Positions 17,914 to 28,906 of a stretch of 39,266 bases of DNA are shown here, one piece after another. How positions within the stretch are numbered: position 1 is the first letter of the stretch; each line of letters begins with the position of its first letter. The stretch spans positions 1-39,266 of the forward strand of contig CANTFK010000295.1 of NCBI GenBank assembly GCA_947646735.1. The letters are read 5' to 3'. The DNA is from Peronospora farinosa (lineage: Eukaryota > Oomycota > Peronosporomycetes > Peronosporales > Peronosporaceae). The position numbers were made by a program, and so were the translations under genes. Under the pieces are notes generated by a model. That model searched no databases and had not been told where the DNA came from. It saw only the letters and a program-made list of their open reading frames with translations.

Positions 17914-19120
17914 ATGGCCGGAGCCACCGAACCGACTACGAAGACACCAGGGGGTGTCCCGCGAGACTCGCCTAGACGCGGCTCGCCAGCGCGTGCGCCC
18001 ACCGCACCCGCAGTCGTCGACGATGTAACCGCTCGCGAGTGCGGGAAGCAAGACGATAAGATCCTCGCCGCGCTCGCCGCACTCACAGATCGACTGGCGA
18101 GCCTCGAGACGTCGCAGAGAGCGCGAGACGAGGAGGAGCGCATGCTCGGGGCCGTGGAGAGCGGCCTGTTCGCCTCGAAACTCGGCGCCAACATGCGCGG
18201 TCGACTGATGAAGATTGACGCGATCGGAGACGCGGAGGAGAAGGGACCGGCGCCGCGCGAATACTAACGCGCGACCGATTTGATCGCGTTGAGATTCGCA
18301 TAGCTCGAGCCACCCCGCGCGCGCAGCATCGCGCACCAGCGTATGCGCCACGTCCGCGGGCGTATGCAGCCTCACCGACGCCGCAACAAGCCGCTCCGCC
18401 GCAAGCTATGTGCGCCCGGGCCTCAACGAGTATGGGATGCCGTCGGAAAGCCAGCGTAAGTTGAACATACGCAAGTTCGATGGTACAGAGCTGTACCGCG
18501 GATTCGGAAGCGGATTCTTCGACTGAAGGCGCACGCTTCCGCGCGTGGTGAGCCTCGCGGAAGCGTCGTGATGTATCGGATGGACCGAAGACGTCAAGGT
18601 AGATTTTCTTGGGCACCTGATTGCCGGCACGGCTGAGAGGTACCATCACAAGCAAGTCGACACCTGTTGGATGCAGACACCCACACCGGAGTACAAAATG
18701 GAGCAGCTCCTGCGCACGTTTGAGACGTCAATAACTGCAAGCCAGGCAAGGAAGCTGTTCATAGCCAAGAAGGACGCACGACAAACCTGGGACGAGCACG
18801 TCCTGTATATGGTCGCCGGCAGCGAGGCGCGTGGTGATGCCGACTCGCTTGTTCTTGATAATATCTTCCACCACGCTTCTCCGGAGCTGATAAATTGATT
18901 CGTTACAAGTATGAACCCACGCAAGTCGACTACCTGCGCCACACCGAGGAGCTGGCGCACTTCGCGCAGTCTATTTATTATGGCAGCAGCGCAGTGGGTC
19001 TTTAGGTCGTCGTCGTGCACGTGGAAGGCAAAACTCAAGAACGCGATCACGTGCTACCGATGCGGGCGATCGGGGCACATCGCGGCAGACATTCGCGCGC
19101 GCGTCGTGAACGACGACTAG
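17905..19120 (+). pseudogene. Copia gag, broken (CCHC knuckle lacking its last Cys)
   Basis: Opens at 17905 with a 120-codon frame that ends at 18265, then shifts. Gag-like sequence continues in another frame through 18641-18895 (AGTAERYHHKQVDTCW... and ARKLFIAKKDARQTWDEH). A zinc knuckle at about 19051-19095 reads CYRCGRSGHIAADI: the fourth ligand, normally Cys, is Ile. A stop follows at 19118. Several stops and shifts make this non-functional. Confidence 0.85.
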
Positions 19121-19147
19121 ACACCCGCAAAGGGTGGAGGCGCCAGC

Positions 19148-19996
19148 ATGATCCTCACGCTGACCGGGAAGTGTAGTGCGCCCACGAAGAAGCGCAACAG
19201 GAAGACGAAGAAGGGATCGCGCGGCAATGACACAGCAGAGAGCAATGCAAGAGATGTAGCGCGAGCCATGGACGACTCATGCGGCTTCGTGCTTGCAACA
19301 AGTGACGAAGCACAAGCCACGGACGGCACGCGTGGCTTCGTGCTTGCGGCGACCGATGCCAGGGGCGCCGACCGAGGATACTGGATCCTCGACAGTGGCG
19401 CGATCCGGCATCTCGTCAACGACGAGTCACTGCTGCTCAACTCGACGGCTTGCAGCCACGAGATCGCGATGAGAGACGGCAAGTCGCTGCACCTGACGCG
19501 TGTCGGCAGCGTGCGCCTAGAGGTTCTCGCGCGTGGCGCGAAGGCTGTCGTGACGCTCACGGACGTGTACCTGGCGCCACGACTGGTAAAGAACATTGTG
19601 TCGTACGGCAATCTTGAGAACAAAGGGTTTGCCCTCGTGCACGACGGCGACGAGCGCTCGCTCGATCGAGGCAGCGATGGTGCGTTCGCGTTCGATGTCG
19701 TGTTCGATAGTAACGTGCTGTATGTCGCGACGAAGGCCACGCGTGAAAAGAAGGGAGCAGGCGGCGACGCGATCATGGCGGCGCTCGAAGCGCATGCAAC
19801 AGAAACCACCGCCGACGAGCCGCACGAAGCCTCGCTGTTGCATTGGGACCAGCGACTCGGCCGCCTCGCATCCGACAAAATCGAACGCATGGCGCGAGAC
19901 CCGGCATCGGGCATTCGACTGAGAAGCAACAACAACAGCATGGAGTGCGTGTCGTGCCTCGAGGACAAGCAGACGCGCATCGCGCAGTCGCAATAA
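19148..19996 (+). pseudogene. Copia protease and pre-integrase domain
   Basis: A 282-codon frame. The aspartic protease motif is WILDSGAIRHLV (about residues 77-88), and the downstream part carries the GAG pre-integrase zinc domain (LLHWDQRLGRLA ... CVSCLEDKQ). A TAA at 19994 cuts it from the integrase core, which continues in the same general frame. The frame itself is intact, but it is separated from gag and integrase by stops. Confidence 0.9.
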
Positions 19997-20005
19997 GATA
20001 GCGGC

Positions 20006-20750
20006 GCGCACTCGCCCATCGATCGCATCGTCGGCGTCATCTGCTCAAACTTCAAGGGTCCCATGACGCTGCAGGACCTACTCGGCAATCGTTACCGTGT
20101 GAACTTCATTGATCACAAGAGCAACTACTGCCGAGTCTTCCTCGCGCGCACAAAGGAAGCTGCGGCGAAGCAGTTCGAGGCATTCCTCGTTCACTTCGAG
20201 AATCTTTTCGGGTTTAAGATCCACGTGCTCCGCACGGATGGCGGCGGCGAATACGCCAACGTGAACCTGTTCTGCGAGCGCACGGTTGTCGCGCGCCAAG
20301 TGTCGGAGGCGCGCAACCAAGCTTCAAACGGCAAGGCGGAACAAATGCACCGCACATTGCTGAACCTCGCGTGCAGTATGATGTTTGCCTGCGCGCTGCC
20401 ACTGACGTTCTGGGGAGACGCGGTGCAATACGCCGTGCACATCCTCAACCGGATCCATACGCGAGCTAACGCAAAGAGAGCGCCACCACTCGAGGTGCTG
20501 ACGGGAAAGACGCCGGATCTGCGCGGAATCGTCTTCTTCGGCTTCCCGTGCGACGTGTACAGGGACCCAGGCAAGAACTCGCTGTTGCAGCGCTAGAAAC
20601 GCGCCATCATTGTCGGCGTCAGCGAGGAAACCAAGGGCTACAAGGTGCTGCTACCGCGTGACAACAAAGTGGTCGTCACGCAGCACATCAAGAGCATCGA
20701 GACGCTGAAGGAGGCGCAAAACGCGCAGCTTCAGCGCTCGATGGACGTCG
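20006..20750 (+). pseudogene. Copia integrase core
   Basis: The catalytic DDE triad is visible: Asp in NFIDHKSNYCR, Asp in LRTDGGGEY and Glu in ASNGKAEQMHRT. The sequence is open from before 20063 to a TAG at 20594 and then continues past it (RAIIVGVSEETKGYKVLLP), showing that the stop is internal. The downstream end runs into a low-similarity linker. Confidence 0.9.
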
Positions 20751-20944
20751 GCGGTCGAGCAGTAGACCTTACAGAGCCGGACATATCAGCAGCAGCGGTG
20801 AATGGTGGTCGCGTAGAGGGGAAAAGCGCGACGCGGAAGAAGAGCGGAAGCGATGGACGCGGGCGGCGCATGGAACACGGGGCGCGTCGAAAAGCGTAGA
20901 AGCGGCTACTCGTCAGGAGGAGGTAGCCGCGAGCGAAGAGGTCG

Positions 20945-21879
20945 TGAACGCTGTTTTTGAGCACGATCCGGTCAACTACGGACAGGCGATGCGCAGCGGC
21001 AAGCGCGACGAGTGGGAGGAGGCTATGCAAGAGGAGGTCGCCGCGCTCGAGGCCAACGACGTCTGGATGATCACAAAGCGAACGCCAGGGACGCACGCGC
21101 TGCACACCAAATAGGCCTACAAGACCAAGACGGATGCGCATTAAGTGGCGTCAGCCTCGAGCGGCTGAAGCCGCGATTGGTGGCGTGCGGCAACTAGCTG
21201 GTGCTCGGCGTCGACTACACGCTCACCTTCGCTGCCGTGATGGACCTGTAGACGGTAAAGTGATCCTGGTGCTTGCGGCGACAAGGGGGTGCCTGCCAAG
21301 AACGGCGACATCCTTAACTCCTACGTCAAAGCGGACAAGAAGCCACACCTCCGCATCTTCCTTTAGATGCCGCGCGGCATTCCGGTCTCAGAGGAGACGC
21401 TGCGAGTGCATGGCGTTGCGAACGCGAGCGAGCTGGTGCTGGAGCTGAGAAAGAGCCTGTATGGGCTCAAGCAGGCAGGCCGGCTATGGAGCCATCTGCT
21501 GCACACGAAGATCACTGCTGCTGGTTTCACGCGGTGCGAGAGCGACATGTGCTTCGACTGGAAGCGCGATGGCGACTACCTCGTCGTGGTCGGCGTGTAT
21601 TTCGACGATCTCCTCACGTCAGGGACGAGCGCGGCGGCGGTCGAGCGGTTCTTCGCAAGCCTTGATTCAATGTCTATTAAGGACATGGGGCGGGTTAGCA
21701 AGCCTTGCTTCAATGTCATTAAGGACCTGGGGCGGGTTAGCAAGTTTCTGGGCATGCGCGTGACGCACAATGGTCAGCTCGGGTACACGCTCGATCAGAA
21801 GGAGGCCATCGGAGACCTCATGCGCGACAGCGGGCTCGCCGACGCCAACTTGACGTGGACGCCGATCGACGACAGCTGA
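20945..21879 (+). pseudogene. Copia reverse transcriptase, fragmented
   Basis: The N-terminal part (NYGQAMRSGKRDEWEEAMQEE) is followed by stops at 21112, about 21196, about 21248 and 21364 plus frame changes. The C-terminal part (21367-21879) is open and carries the classical LRKSLYGLKQAGRLW and the active-site box VGVYFDDLL; copia elements more often have YVDD. A 42-bp tandem duplication (21661-21702 and 21703-21744) adds 14 residues in frame after the active site. Confidence 0.9.
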
Positions 21880-22620
21880 TACGAGCTGAGGGGGGCGACG
21901 CGGAGCTTCTTGGGTTGCCAAGCGCGCGACCAGGACCAACAGTGCTCCAGTTCCAGTCGCTGGTCGGCTCGATGCTCTGGGTGGCGCGTTGCACGCCTAG
22001 CGTTTGCGGTGCACAAGGTTACGAAACGAGCACACGCTCCTCGACTGGCAGACTGGAAGCTGGCGAATTGCGTCGCGCGATACCTCAATGATACGGCGGC
22101 ACTCAAGGTCGCGATGGATCCAGAAGACAACCCGGGTGCGGTGATGCGCCTGGAAACGTCCAGCGACGTGGATTTTGCCGCCGACAAGACGGACCGGAAG
22201 TCAATGAAGGGCGGCATCGTGATTCTGAACGGTATGGCCGTTAGCTGAGGTGCACGGAAGCAGGGAGGCGTTACCCTGTCGACTATGGAGGCGGAGTTTG
22301 TTGCGGCGAGTGAGGTCGCGCGCGATTTGCTCGGCCTGCGTGAGATTTTGCGCGAAGTAGGCGTAAAGCCCAAACTCCCGATGCAGTTGCGGGTGGACAA
22401 CCGAGCGGCGACTGCCCAGATCGAGCGAGACATCTTCGCTGAAGGCGAAACACGTGGATGTGCACCTCAAGTTCCTGTGCGACTACTCGCGTCGCGGCAT
22501 CATCGTGGCGAGCTACGTCAGGTCGGAGCAGATGCTCGCAGACCTCCTCACGAAGGCGTTGGACGCGACGAAGCTTCTCGACACTGCGCGCTCGTACGCA
22601 TCATGTAAGAAAAGATCAAA
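21880..22620 (+). pseudogene. Copia RNase H
   Basis: Shows the RNase H landmarks SLVGSMLWVARCTPS-type sequence, SSDVDFAADKTDRKSMKGG, MEAEFVAASEVARDLLGLRE, and the terminal ADLLTKALDATK. The pieces sit in more than one frame, with breaks near 21878, 22246 and 22440. It is followed by the 3' LTR. Confidence 0.85.
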
Positions 22621-22680
22621 TACGATCAAGGGTGTTCAAGGACGTTCGAGGGTGGAGTAAGGGAAGAACGGAGGCGTAAT

Positions 22681-22690
22681 CGAGGAGGAG
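22681..22690 (+). other. Copia polypurine tract
   Basis: CGAGGAGGAG ends immediately before the TGTTGG start of the 3' LTR, the expected position and composition for plus-strand priming. Confidence 0.75.
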
Positions 22691-22936
22691 TGTTGGAAGT
22701 TGAGGTTGAAGATCCTGAGTTCGATTAGCGCAGCCGTTAATCTGGTCAGAGATAGTCAGTGCAAGATGGTAGTAGAAAAGTTGGTCAGCAAATATCTGTC
22801 GTTGAGACGGTTGGAGCACAGACTTTTAGGAGAATGAGTGGCTAGGAGGCAGACAGAAGAGATAAATAGTAAGAAGCAATAGAGAATCTTATTGTTCACC
22901 TACCGCTTCCTTCTCGCAACACGCATCTTGCCTATA
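22691..22936 (+). repeat. Copia 3' LTR
   Basis: Same sequence as the 5' LTR with about three differences, followed by the duplicated target GCTCC at 22937-22941. Confidence 0.95.
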
Positions 22937-22941
22937 GCTCC

Positions 22942-23569
22942 AGGTAAGATTCCTACGATATGTTATGGTGTGGTGTAAATGGTAAAAACCGAGGTGGACA
23001 TGACAATGTCTTGATAATTATAACTCTTGCTAAATTTCTTCGAAAAATGGAAGGAATCAAATATTGTTTAGAAAAGTGTTCGATTACTAGGACTTGCTTT
23101 TTTCGTTTCATTGTCTTCACGACAACCGTAATCGTCAATTCTCCGTACACTTATACGTTCTCTCTCTCGGTGCGTTGTGTCTGTATCTCCTCTCATTGCC
23201 TTGAAACGAGCCTAAAATGTATCGTTAGCCATGTACCTTTATAGGTAGTCGTGTAGGCAGATATATGTGTCGCACTCAAGTAGACGATAGAGTTCCTATC
23301 CGCATGCCTTACTCTCTTGTCTGTCTGTATCCCGGCTACTCTTGTCTCGAACACTTTTTTCTTGAACAAGTACAAAATGACTGATTGCTATTCTACATAT
23401 ATACTAACTACTTGCACTGACTATGCGTGACGGGATTAATGGCTGGCGCTAATCGCAGTTTCACTTGTACTCTCGTGACACCACAAATTAGTACTTTTAA
23501 CACTGTCGCTTTTGTTCTTTTCTCATTCTCTATTTCTCCTCGTACTTAAACATTCTTGCCTGTACTTTG
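22942..23569. other. Spacer after the copia insertion, no gene seen
   Basis: About 630 bp that rejoins the sequence left of 17649 once the copia element is removed. It is AT-rich with pyrimidine-rich patches. No open frame has a motif. Confidence 0.5.
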
Positions 23570-25625
23570 CGTCCTTTTAGCCGATGTGCATAAGCTCTCA
23601 AAGCCTAGGAAGCTTCGTAGCATCGAGCATATTCCGCCCCACCTTGAGATAACACGCTGCAATCACGTTGCAGCGCGAGAAGTCACACATGATTTTCATC
23701 CGAACGTCGATGTGATTCATGTTAAACGACGAAGCCTCACCCGAAATTTGGTGCTGATCGCTGATTGTTTGTGGACGTGAAGCAGCGTCGGGACAGCCGG
23801 CGCTATGCCGACCTTGCTGAGCATCTCGCGGAGACCAATTATTTTGCGCACCATATCTGAGGCAGCAACGAACTCGGCCTTCATGGTCTACAGCAACACT
23901 TCACCTTGCTAACGCGTGCCTTAACTCACTGTCATATCATTGATGTGCAGCACGCCGCCAGTCATCGACTTCCTGTCGGCCTTGTCGGCCGTAAAGCCGG
24001 CGTCGCTGAACGCTTCCAGTCGTGGCGCTTTGTGGTGGTCTTGAGATGGCGTCATCGTGATCTGCAAGCACGACGTACCTTTCTGGTAACATGAGCGATC
24101 CTCTTAGAAAGCTGCCACGAGCTCCTGACATTCAAATCATTAATTCAGCGCGCGCGCTCGACGAAACCAAGCAGTTCTGCGGTGTCTGTACGCGCGTCGT
24201 AGCACTCGTCGCCACTGCGCGTCGAATTGGCGTCTGGAAGACCGTTAGTGTGCATACCGCGTGATTTGCAGGTTGGTCTCCTTGACGTAGCATTGGGTAT
24301 GTCGTCAGCGAGCGCTAGTATGACCTTCACGGTCGACTTTTTGTTCTATGACAGCGGTAAAGGTGAGTCTGTAGGCGATGCGGAGAACTTGTCTATTTCT
24401 GCAAGTGATGAGGCGTTTTTTTGTCGTTCGAGCTTGCCCTGCACGTTAGTCTTAGTCTTGTACACCCACAAGTTGTGCAAAAGGCGCACATAGACAGGCG
24501 CGAACTTGTCGACTGTCCAAAGTTGTTATCCGCGAGCGCCACGATCTCTTCGTCCATTGTATTAGTCCATCCATTGCGCTTGTCGTTGCGCATGGCTTCG
24601 CTGTAGTTAGTCGGATCGCGCTCGAAAGCAGCGTTAACGACGCCGCCGCTCGAAGTCGTTACCTCGAAGATGCGGTCGCCTGCGCGCACTTCGATGCGTC
24701 GCGCGTGCCGTGCGCAGGCCGTCTCCACGGCTCCTTGATCTTTCTTTCGAGCCGCCGTGCTGTTGGAGACGGTGTTGTTGCTTGCTGCTGTCGTGCTGAC
24801 GCCAATGTTAGTGTCGATTCACGTGATGCATTGACTTTGTCATCGCCTTCAATCGCTTACTGCAGCCGCTTGTTTCGTGCGTCGTACAGCGTGTCGATGT
24901 TCTTGACGTGCTGTGTCACGATCACCTTTTTACTCTTCCGTAGGTAGACCCTGTAGCTCTTCGCTTCGTCGCTGATTCCGACGATCGTGGAGAGCTGCGC
25001 GCGTTTATGTAGAGAATTCTTGCCCAGGTCCCGATGCCAGGATCATCACCTTCCTGTGTGCATGCGCTCAGCCTTGACACTGGACGCCTGATTTCGCGCC
25101 TTGGGCTCTTGTCGTGCAACGCCAGTCTTCATGCAAAAAGTTCGACGTTGACGTGCTCGACGCCGCCGTCTAAGAGCAGGACATGAATGCGATATTCGAA
25201 GCACTTCTTGAAATAGACGAGAAAAGCTTCGAACTGCTTGGCTCCTGCGTCCTTTGCACGTGCAAAGAAGACGCAAACGTAGAAAATTTTCTGGTATCTA
25301 AAGTCAGTCAGGTAGTGGATGTCGAGTGCGTCCTGCCGCATCACTAAACTTCAGATCCGGGCAGATGATGCCGCAGGCTCTGACGATCGGCAAGCTGGCG
25401 ACACTTCTCTGCTATGGTTGATTGTTGCGTGCATGATTGCCCTCTATGCATGAGACGCACGCCGTGCGCCTATTTCTCATTGTCTGAGGCTGCGTCTCTA
25501 GCCATGCACGCGATAGTGTCAAACGCCAGATGCTTAAAGCGCTGATTGAAGTGAAACAGCGTGCCTTCTTGTACATCGCTTGCCACGTTTGTAGTCGCAT
25601 CCTCTTCGATCGCTGCCATGATGAC
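23570..25625 (-). mobile_element. Decayed copia pol relic
   Basis: Minus-strand fragments in copia order from right to left. The pre-integrase zinc domain is at about 25625-25415 (LFHFNQRFKHLAFD ... CVSCIEGNHARN). Integrase pieces lie at 25344-25050 (ARAKDAGAKQFEAFLVYF, then ARNQASSVKAERMH). The RT entry is at 24660-24500 (FERDPTNYSEAMRNDKRNGW). RNase H follows at about 24000-23580 (EAFSDAGFTADKADRKSMTGG, EAEFVAAS-type, DATKLPRL). Frames are shifted many times. It is related to but clearly diverged from the copia element at 17654. No LTRs were found. Confidence 0.8.
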
Positions 25626-26149
25626 CTATAAACCGTGCCTGCCTTGCATCGATGAGTGGCGGAGAGGGCTCTCAAAATTGTATGATGAGATCCCAACCAC
25701 TCAATGTGCCGGACTGCCGACTGTCGGAGGGGGAACTCCGATGCCGCGTATGGACCTTTTCTCACCATGTGTACCCGTCGGCTGGTGGGTTGCACTCTTC
25801 GAAAGACTTGGGTGAAGTTGTAGACGTCTTCCTTGAGAGAGGTAGACCTGGGGGGGCTCGACTGGTTATGCTTCACTCGGTTGGCCGATAGGTGGCCACT
25901 CGATCGACCTTGTCGAGAGTAAGCTTAACCCGAATTCTTCAGGAAGCTTGTCTTCCCTGGCCGTTTCCATCTTTTTTCAGGGGTATCAACTACCTGACCT
26001 TTACTTTGCTCCCGGACCGTGAGGTAAGGGAGACCGCTTCCAATAGCGGGTATTGGAAGGTGTTGCTACTCGAATGAGCTCACAGGCCAAATATATCCTG
26101 GAGCTCTATTTACACTTGAACTTATCTGCACGGCTATCTTCAACGGGAG
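25626..26149. other. Spacer, no gene recognised
   Basis: Open frames cross this stretch on both strands (for example 25652-25891 plus), but none shows a motif. It separates the copia relic from the tandem repeats. Confidence 0.4.
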
Positions 26150-26500
26150 GCCAACACCGGAACAGATAAGTAGATTAGAGAAAAGTCTTAAGGACGACGA
26201 ATTCGTGCTACGTGGAGTTCATCACGCACTTGAGTCTAGATACACGACTGTCTTTTAGGGGGGGGGCAAAAAATATCCCCACCGGAACAGATGGGTACAT
26301 CTATATAAGTTCTTTTGCACGCGACAAAGTCGTGCCACGTGGGATTTAACTCGCACTTGAGTCTAACCACACGACTTTCCTAAACGGGGGGGGGCAAAAT
26401 ATATCCCTTCCCCTGAACAGGCGTGTGGTCAGACTCAAATTCCTTCAAGCGCGACGAAGACGTGCCAAGTAGATCGCAAATTGAGTAGTATTTCATATAG
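26150..26500. repeat. Degenerate tandem repeat, period about 125 bp, with poly-G runs
   Basis: Three diverged units share the order GGAACAGAT..., CGTGCYACGTGG..., CACTTGAGTCTA..., CACGACT and a run of 8-9 G followed by CAAAAWATATCCC. The G runs are at about 26260-26268 and 26385-26393. The third unit is truncated. Confidence 0.75.
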
Positions 26501-26599
26501 TTCTATCCTTTCAACTACTTTGCTCTATCCTTGCCTGAAGTCCCGATTACTTGTGTCGACTAGTCTGACCCTTTGGTTGACTGGTCAGGAGTGGCAAAA

Positions 26600-26800
26600 C
26601 CTCTAGAGGCCTAGGTCTATCGATGAGGGAACCAAGTCTACCAAAGAGGGAACGAGGTCTACCGACGAGAAACAGGTCTACCGACGAGGAAACAGGTCTA
26701 CCTACGAGAGACCGGGTCTACTGAAGAGGCGCCGAAGTCGTCCAACAAGGGACCAAAACTATTAATGAAAGACCCAGGTCTACAAATGAGGAGACCGTGG
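26600..26800. repeat. Tandem repeat, 20-24 bp unit AGGTCTACCGACGAGGGAAC
   Basis: About eight imperfect copies of a unit close to AGGTCTACCGACGAGG(G)AAC run head to tail, decaying toward both ends. No gene overlaps it. Confidence 0.85.
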
Positions 26801-27254
26801 TCAACCCCTTTCGGTACCGTGTAACTAGTACCCTGGTAATGATCTCTAACTTGCTGGTACTTCACATTCTCAGCCAACGTCCGCTTCTTTCCTAGGTCCC
26901 CTTTGTCTTCGGTCCCTTCTCTCTGATGCGTGGTCCCTTCCCCCTGATCCACGGACCCTTGTCCTTTGAATTCAACTGGCGCCTGGGTTCTTCACATTTT
27001 CGGAAAGCATTTCACCACAGATGTCATGTTAAAGGAGGAGTCCTTTACACACCTGGCCAAACAATTTAGGGCGTACAAAAGCTTGGAGGCGAGATTCTCG
27101 GGACGTTGGGAGGACAAATAACTTAATACAGAAGAGAAGGAGACACGTGTCTTTAAAAGCAAATTGACCTCTGTTTTATGTTAGCCAATCATATCCCAAC
27201 CTGCGACTATGACTACTATCTGATAGGATACATTCACCCCGAATGCAGCCCCTT

Positions 27255-27600
27255 TGTACTATGTGGTCCACATTAAATACGTAGCATCTGAATAGCGTAT
27301 CGTAATCGCCATATATGATCCACACTAGTACCAGGATAGCGGATCGACGTATTTTGTCCACATGAATACCAGTATTGCGACGCGTCTCTACAAAGGTTCA
27401 CAGATCGCGAATCTCCATGTGTGGTCCACACGGATAGCAGGATTGCGGTGCGGTTTAACATATAATTACGGATCGCCTTACGTGTTTCACACGGATACCA
27501 CGACCGCGGTGGGAACCAACATAAAATTGCGGATCGCGGATTGCCGTGTGTGGTCCACATGTATACCAAGATCGCGATGCGGTCGAGACTTGGATCGCGA
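27255..27600. repeat. Tandem repeat, period about 60-70 bp, with TGTGGTCCACA core
   Basis: About five or six diverged copies contain TGTGGTCCACAYGRATACCAG, then ATTGCGGTGCGG, then a GCGGATCGC segment. The core includes the palindrome TGTGGTCCACA. Copies are clearest at 27418-27580. Confidence 0.75.
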
Positions 27601-27904
27601 TGTGATGCGGGATGGGATCGCAGTGCAATCGTGACCTGCTTCACGATGTGATATCTGTATCGAATCGTGATTCGTCAATTATAGTCATTTCGAGCTTAAT
27701 CGAAATGCACACTTCACAATTTGCGAAATTCCACCCTTTTGCTTCTTTACAGTCCCAACTACTTTTACCCCATAAGTCGTTTAAATAAGTGACTTAATGG
27801 TGAATATAACTCGATAGCTATAACAGTAGGCGAGAAAGGTCCTAATTATTCGTATTCGAATTTATCGATTATTAAACAGACTTAGCAGAATTATCCAATC
27901 AACT
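27601..27904. other. Short spacer, nothing recognised
   Basis: AT-rich sequence after the tandem repeats, no motif-bearing open frame on either strand. Confidence 0.5.
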
Positions 27905-28581
27905 TTACCACAAACAGGATGGAGCCGTTGCTAAGCGAGCAACGGCGCGCTTCTTGCCGTCGTAGACGAGAGCAAACACCAAATTTTCGAGCTTTCCGTA
28001 CGATACGATAGCCACCAAATACACTTCCGTAAGCATAACAGTGCTCTTGACACCGCACGCTGTTGACTCGCGTCGGTGCAGAAGCTCGCCATCCTCCATG
28101 GAGATCTCGTGGCTGCAGGCGGACGAGCCATCCAGCGACGTATCGTCATATACAAGATATTTTGTCGCGCCGCTGTCGAGGATCTAATCGTTTCTATCGC
28201 TGTAACCTGTGTCGCTGACTGTGAGGGGCATTTCGCGCTTGCTAAATTTCTGCGCAGAAAGTGCGTCGCTCTTCCTCTTGTATTCTTCTCGGTCAGTGCA
28301 AGGACAATGCCCCCACCGCCGTTGCTATTGCTCGACTTGCCGCTGCTGCCTTTAACTTCTGAGCGGTAGTTAGCATGCACATGTCCAGCTTTTTCGCCGG
28401 CGTAGAAGGTGCGTTTTTCTTTCGACGTTTGCAACGACGATTTTGCATCCAACTGCGTCGCTGCCGATCTCGATCGGCTGCGTAAAGCGCCAACTTTTCG
28501 GCATATTGCAGGTAACACGCTTCGGTCATACTTGACCCGCATGACGTTCATCAATCGATTAAAAAAGTGGGAAGTTTTCAA
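27905..28581 (-). mobile_element. Copia gag-protease relic
   Basis: The minus strand reads a gag C-terminal region with a wrecked zinc knuckle (FYAGEKAGHVHANYRSE, in which the cysteines are gone). After a frame shift a protease-like stretch follows (EDGELLHRRES, AIVSYGKLENLVFALVYDGKK), matching the DGKSLHLTR...NIVSYGNLENKGFALVHDG region of the copia element at 17654. It is a separate diverged copy. Confidence 0.75.
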
Positions 28582-28906
28582 AAGAAGTGTTTTCGAATAG
28601 TGAGTTATATTACTAACATTATGTGTGTTTTACCTACCAGCACCCTGATCTGTAGCCGCTCCTTTCTCCTGCACGATGTTAGCACAAGATGTGCTCACCT
28701 TTCGTCTTTCTGTCGCCTGCAAACCATAGTATACAAAACAAAAGGTAATCCTGAACATCGACAGTTCCTGGATGGCTTAAGGCCTGGTAGTATACAAAAC
28801 ACCGTTTTTAACACTCCTAGCCAGTAGTCACGCCGTTTACGGACCAGCGATAGTACGAAAAGCTTTAAGTCGAGGCGCTGGGAGTGATGTCAGCCAGCAT
28901 GTAGTG
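28582..28906. other. Spacer between two copia relics
   Basis: About 325 bp containing two short similar stretches (around TAGTATACAAAAC at 28725-28741 and 28787-28803). No gene. Confidence 0.4.

Larger units (their letters stand above)
17654..22936 (+). mobile_element. Near-complete Ty1/copia LTR retrotransposon (5.3 kb), coding capacity broken
   Basis: Bounded by LTRs 17654-17900 and 22691-22936 and by the target duplication GCTCC (17649-17653 and 22937-22941). The internal order is gag, protease, integrase, reverse transcriptase, RNase H, which is the copia order. LTRs differ at about three sites in 247 bp, so the insertion is young, yet gag and pol carry many stops and frameshifts. The copy cannot be autonomous as it stands. 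Confidence 0.95.

Noticed and set aside
19117..20088. 323-codon minus-strand ORF
   Set aside because: Antisense to copia protease; its Ser/Arg/Thr composition reflects the GC-rich opposite strand and it has no motif.
26150..27600. CRISPR-like array
   Set aside because: The repeats are degenerate, with unequal periods and no constant-repeat/variable-spacer structure, in a eukaryotic setting.
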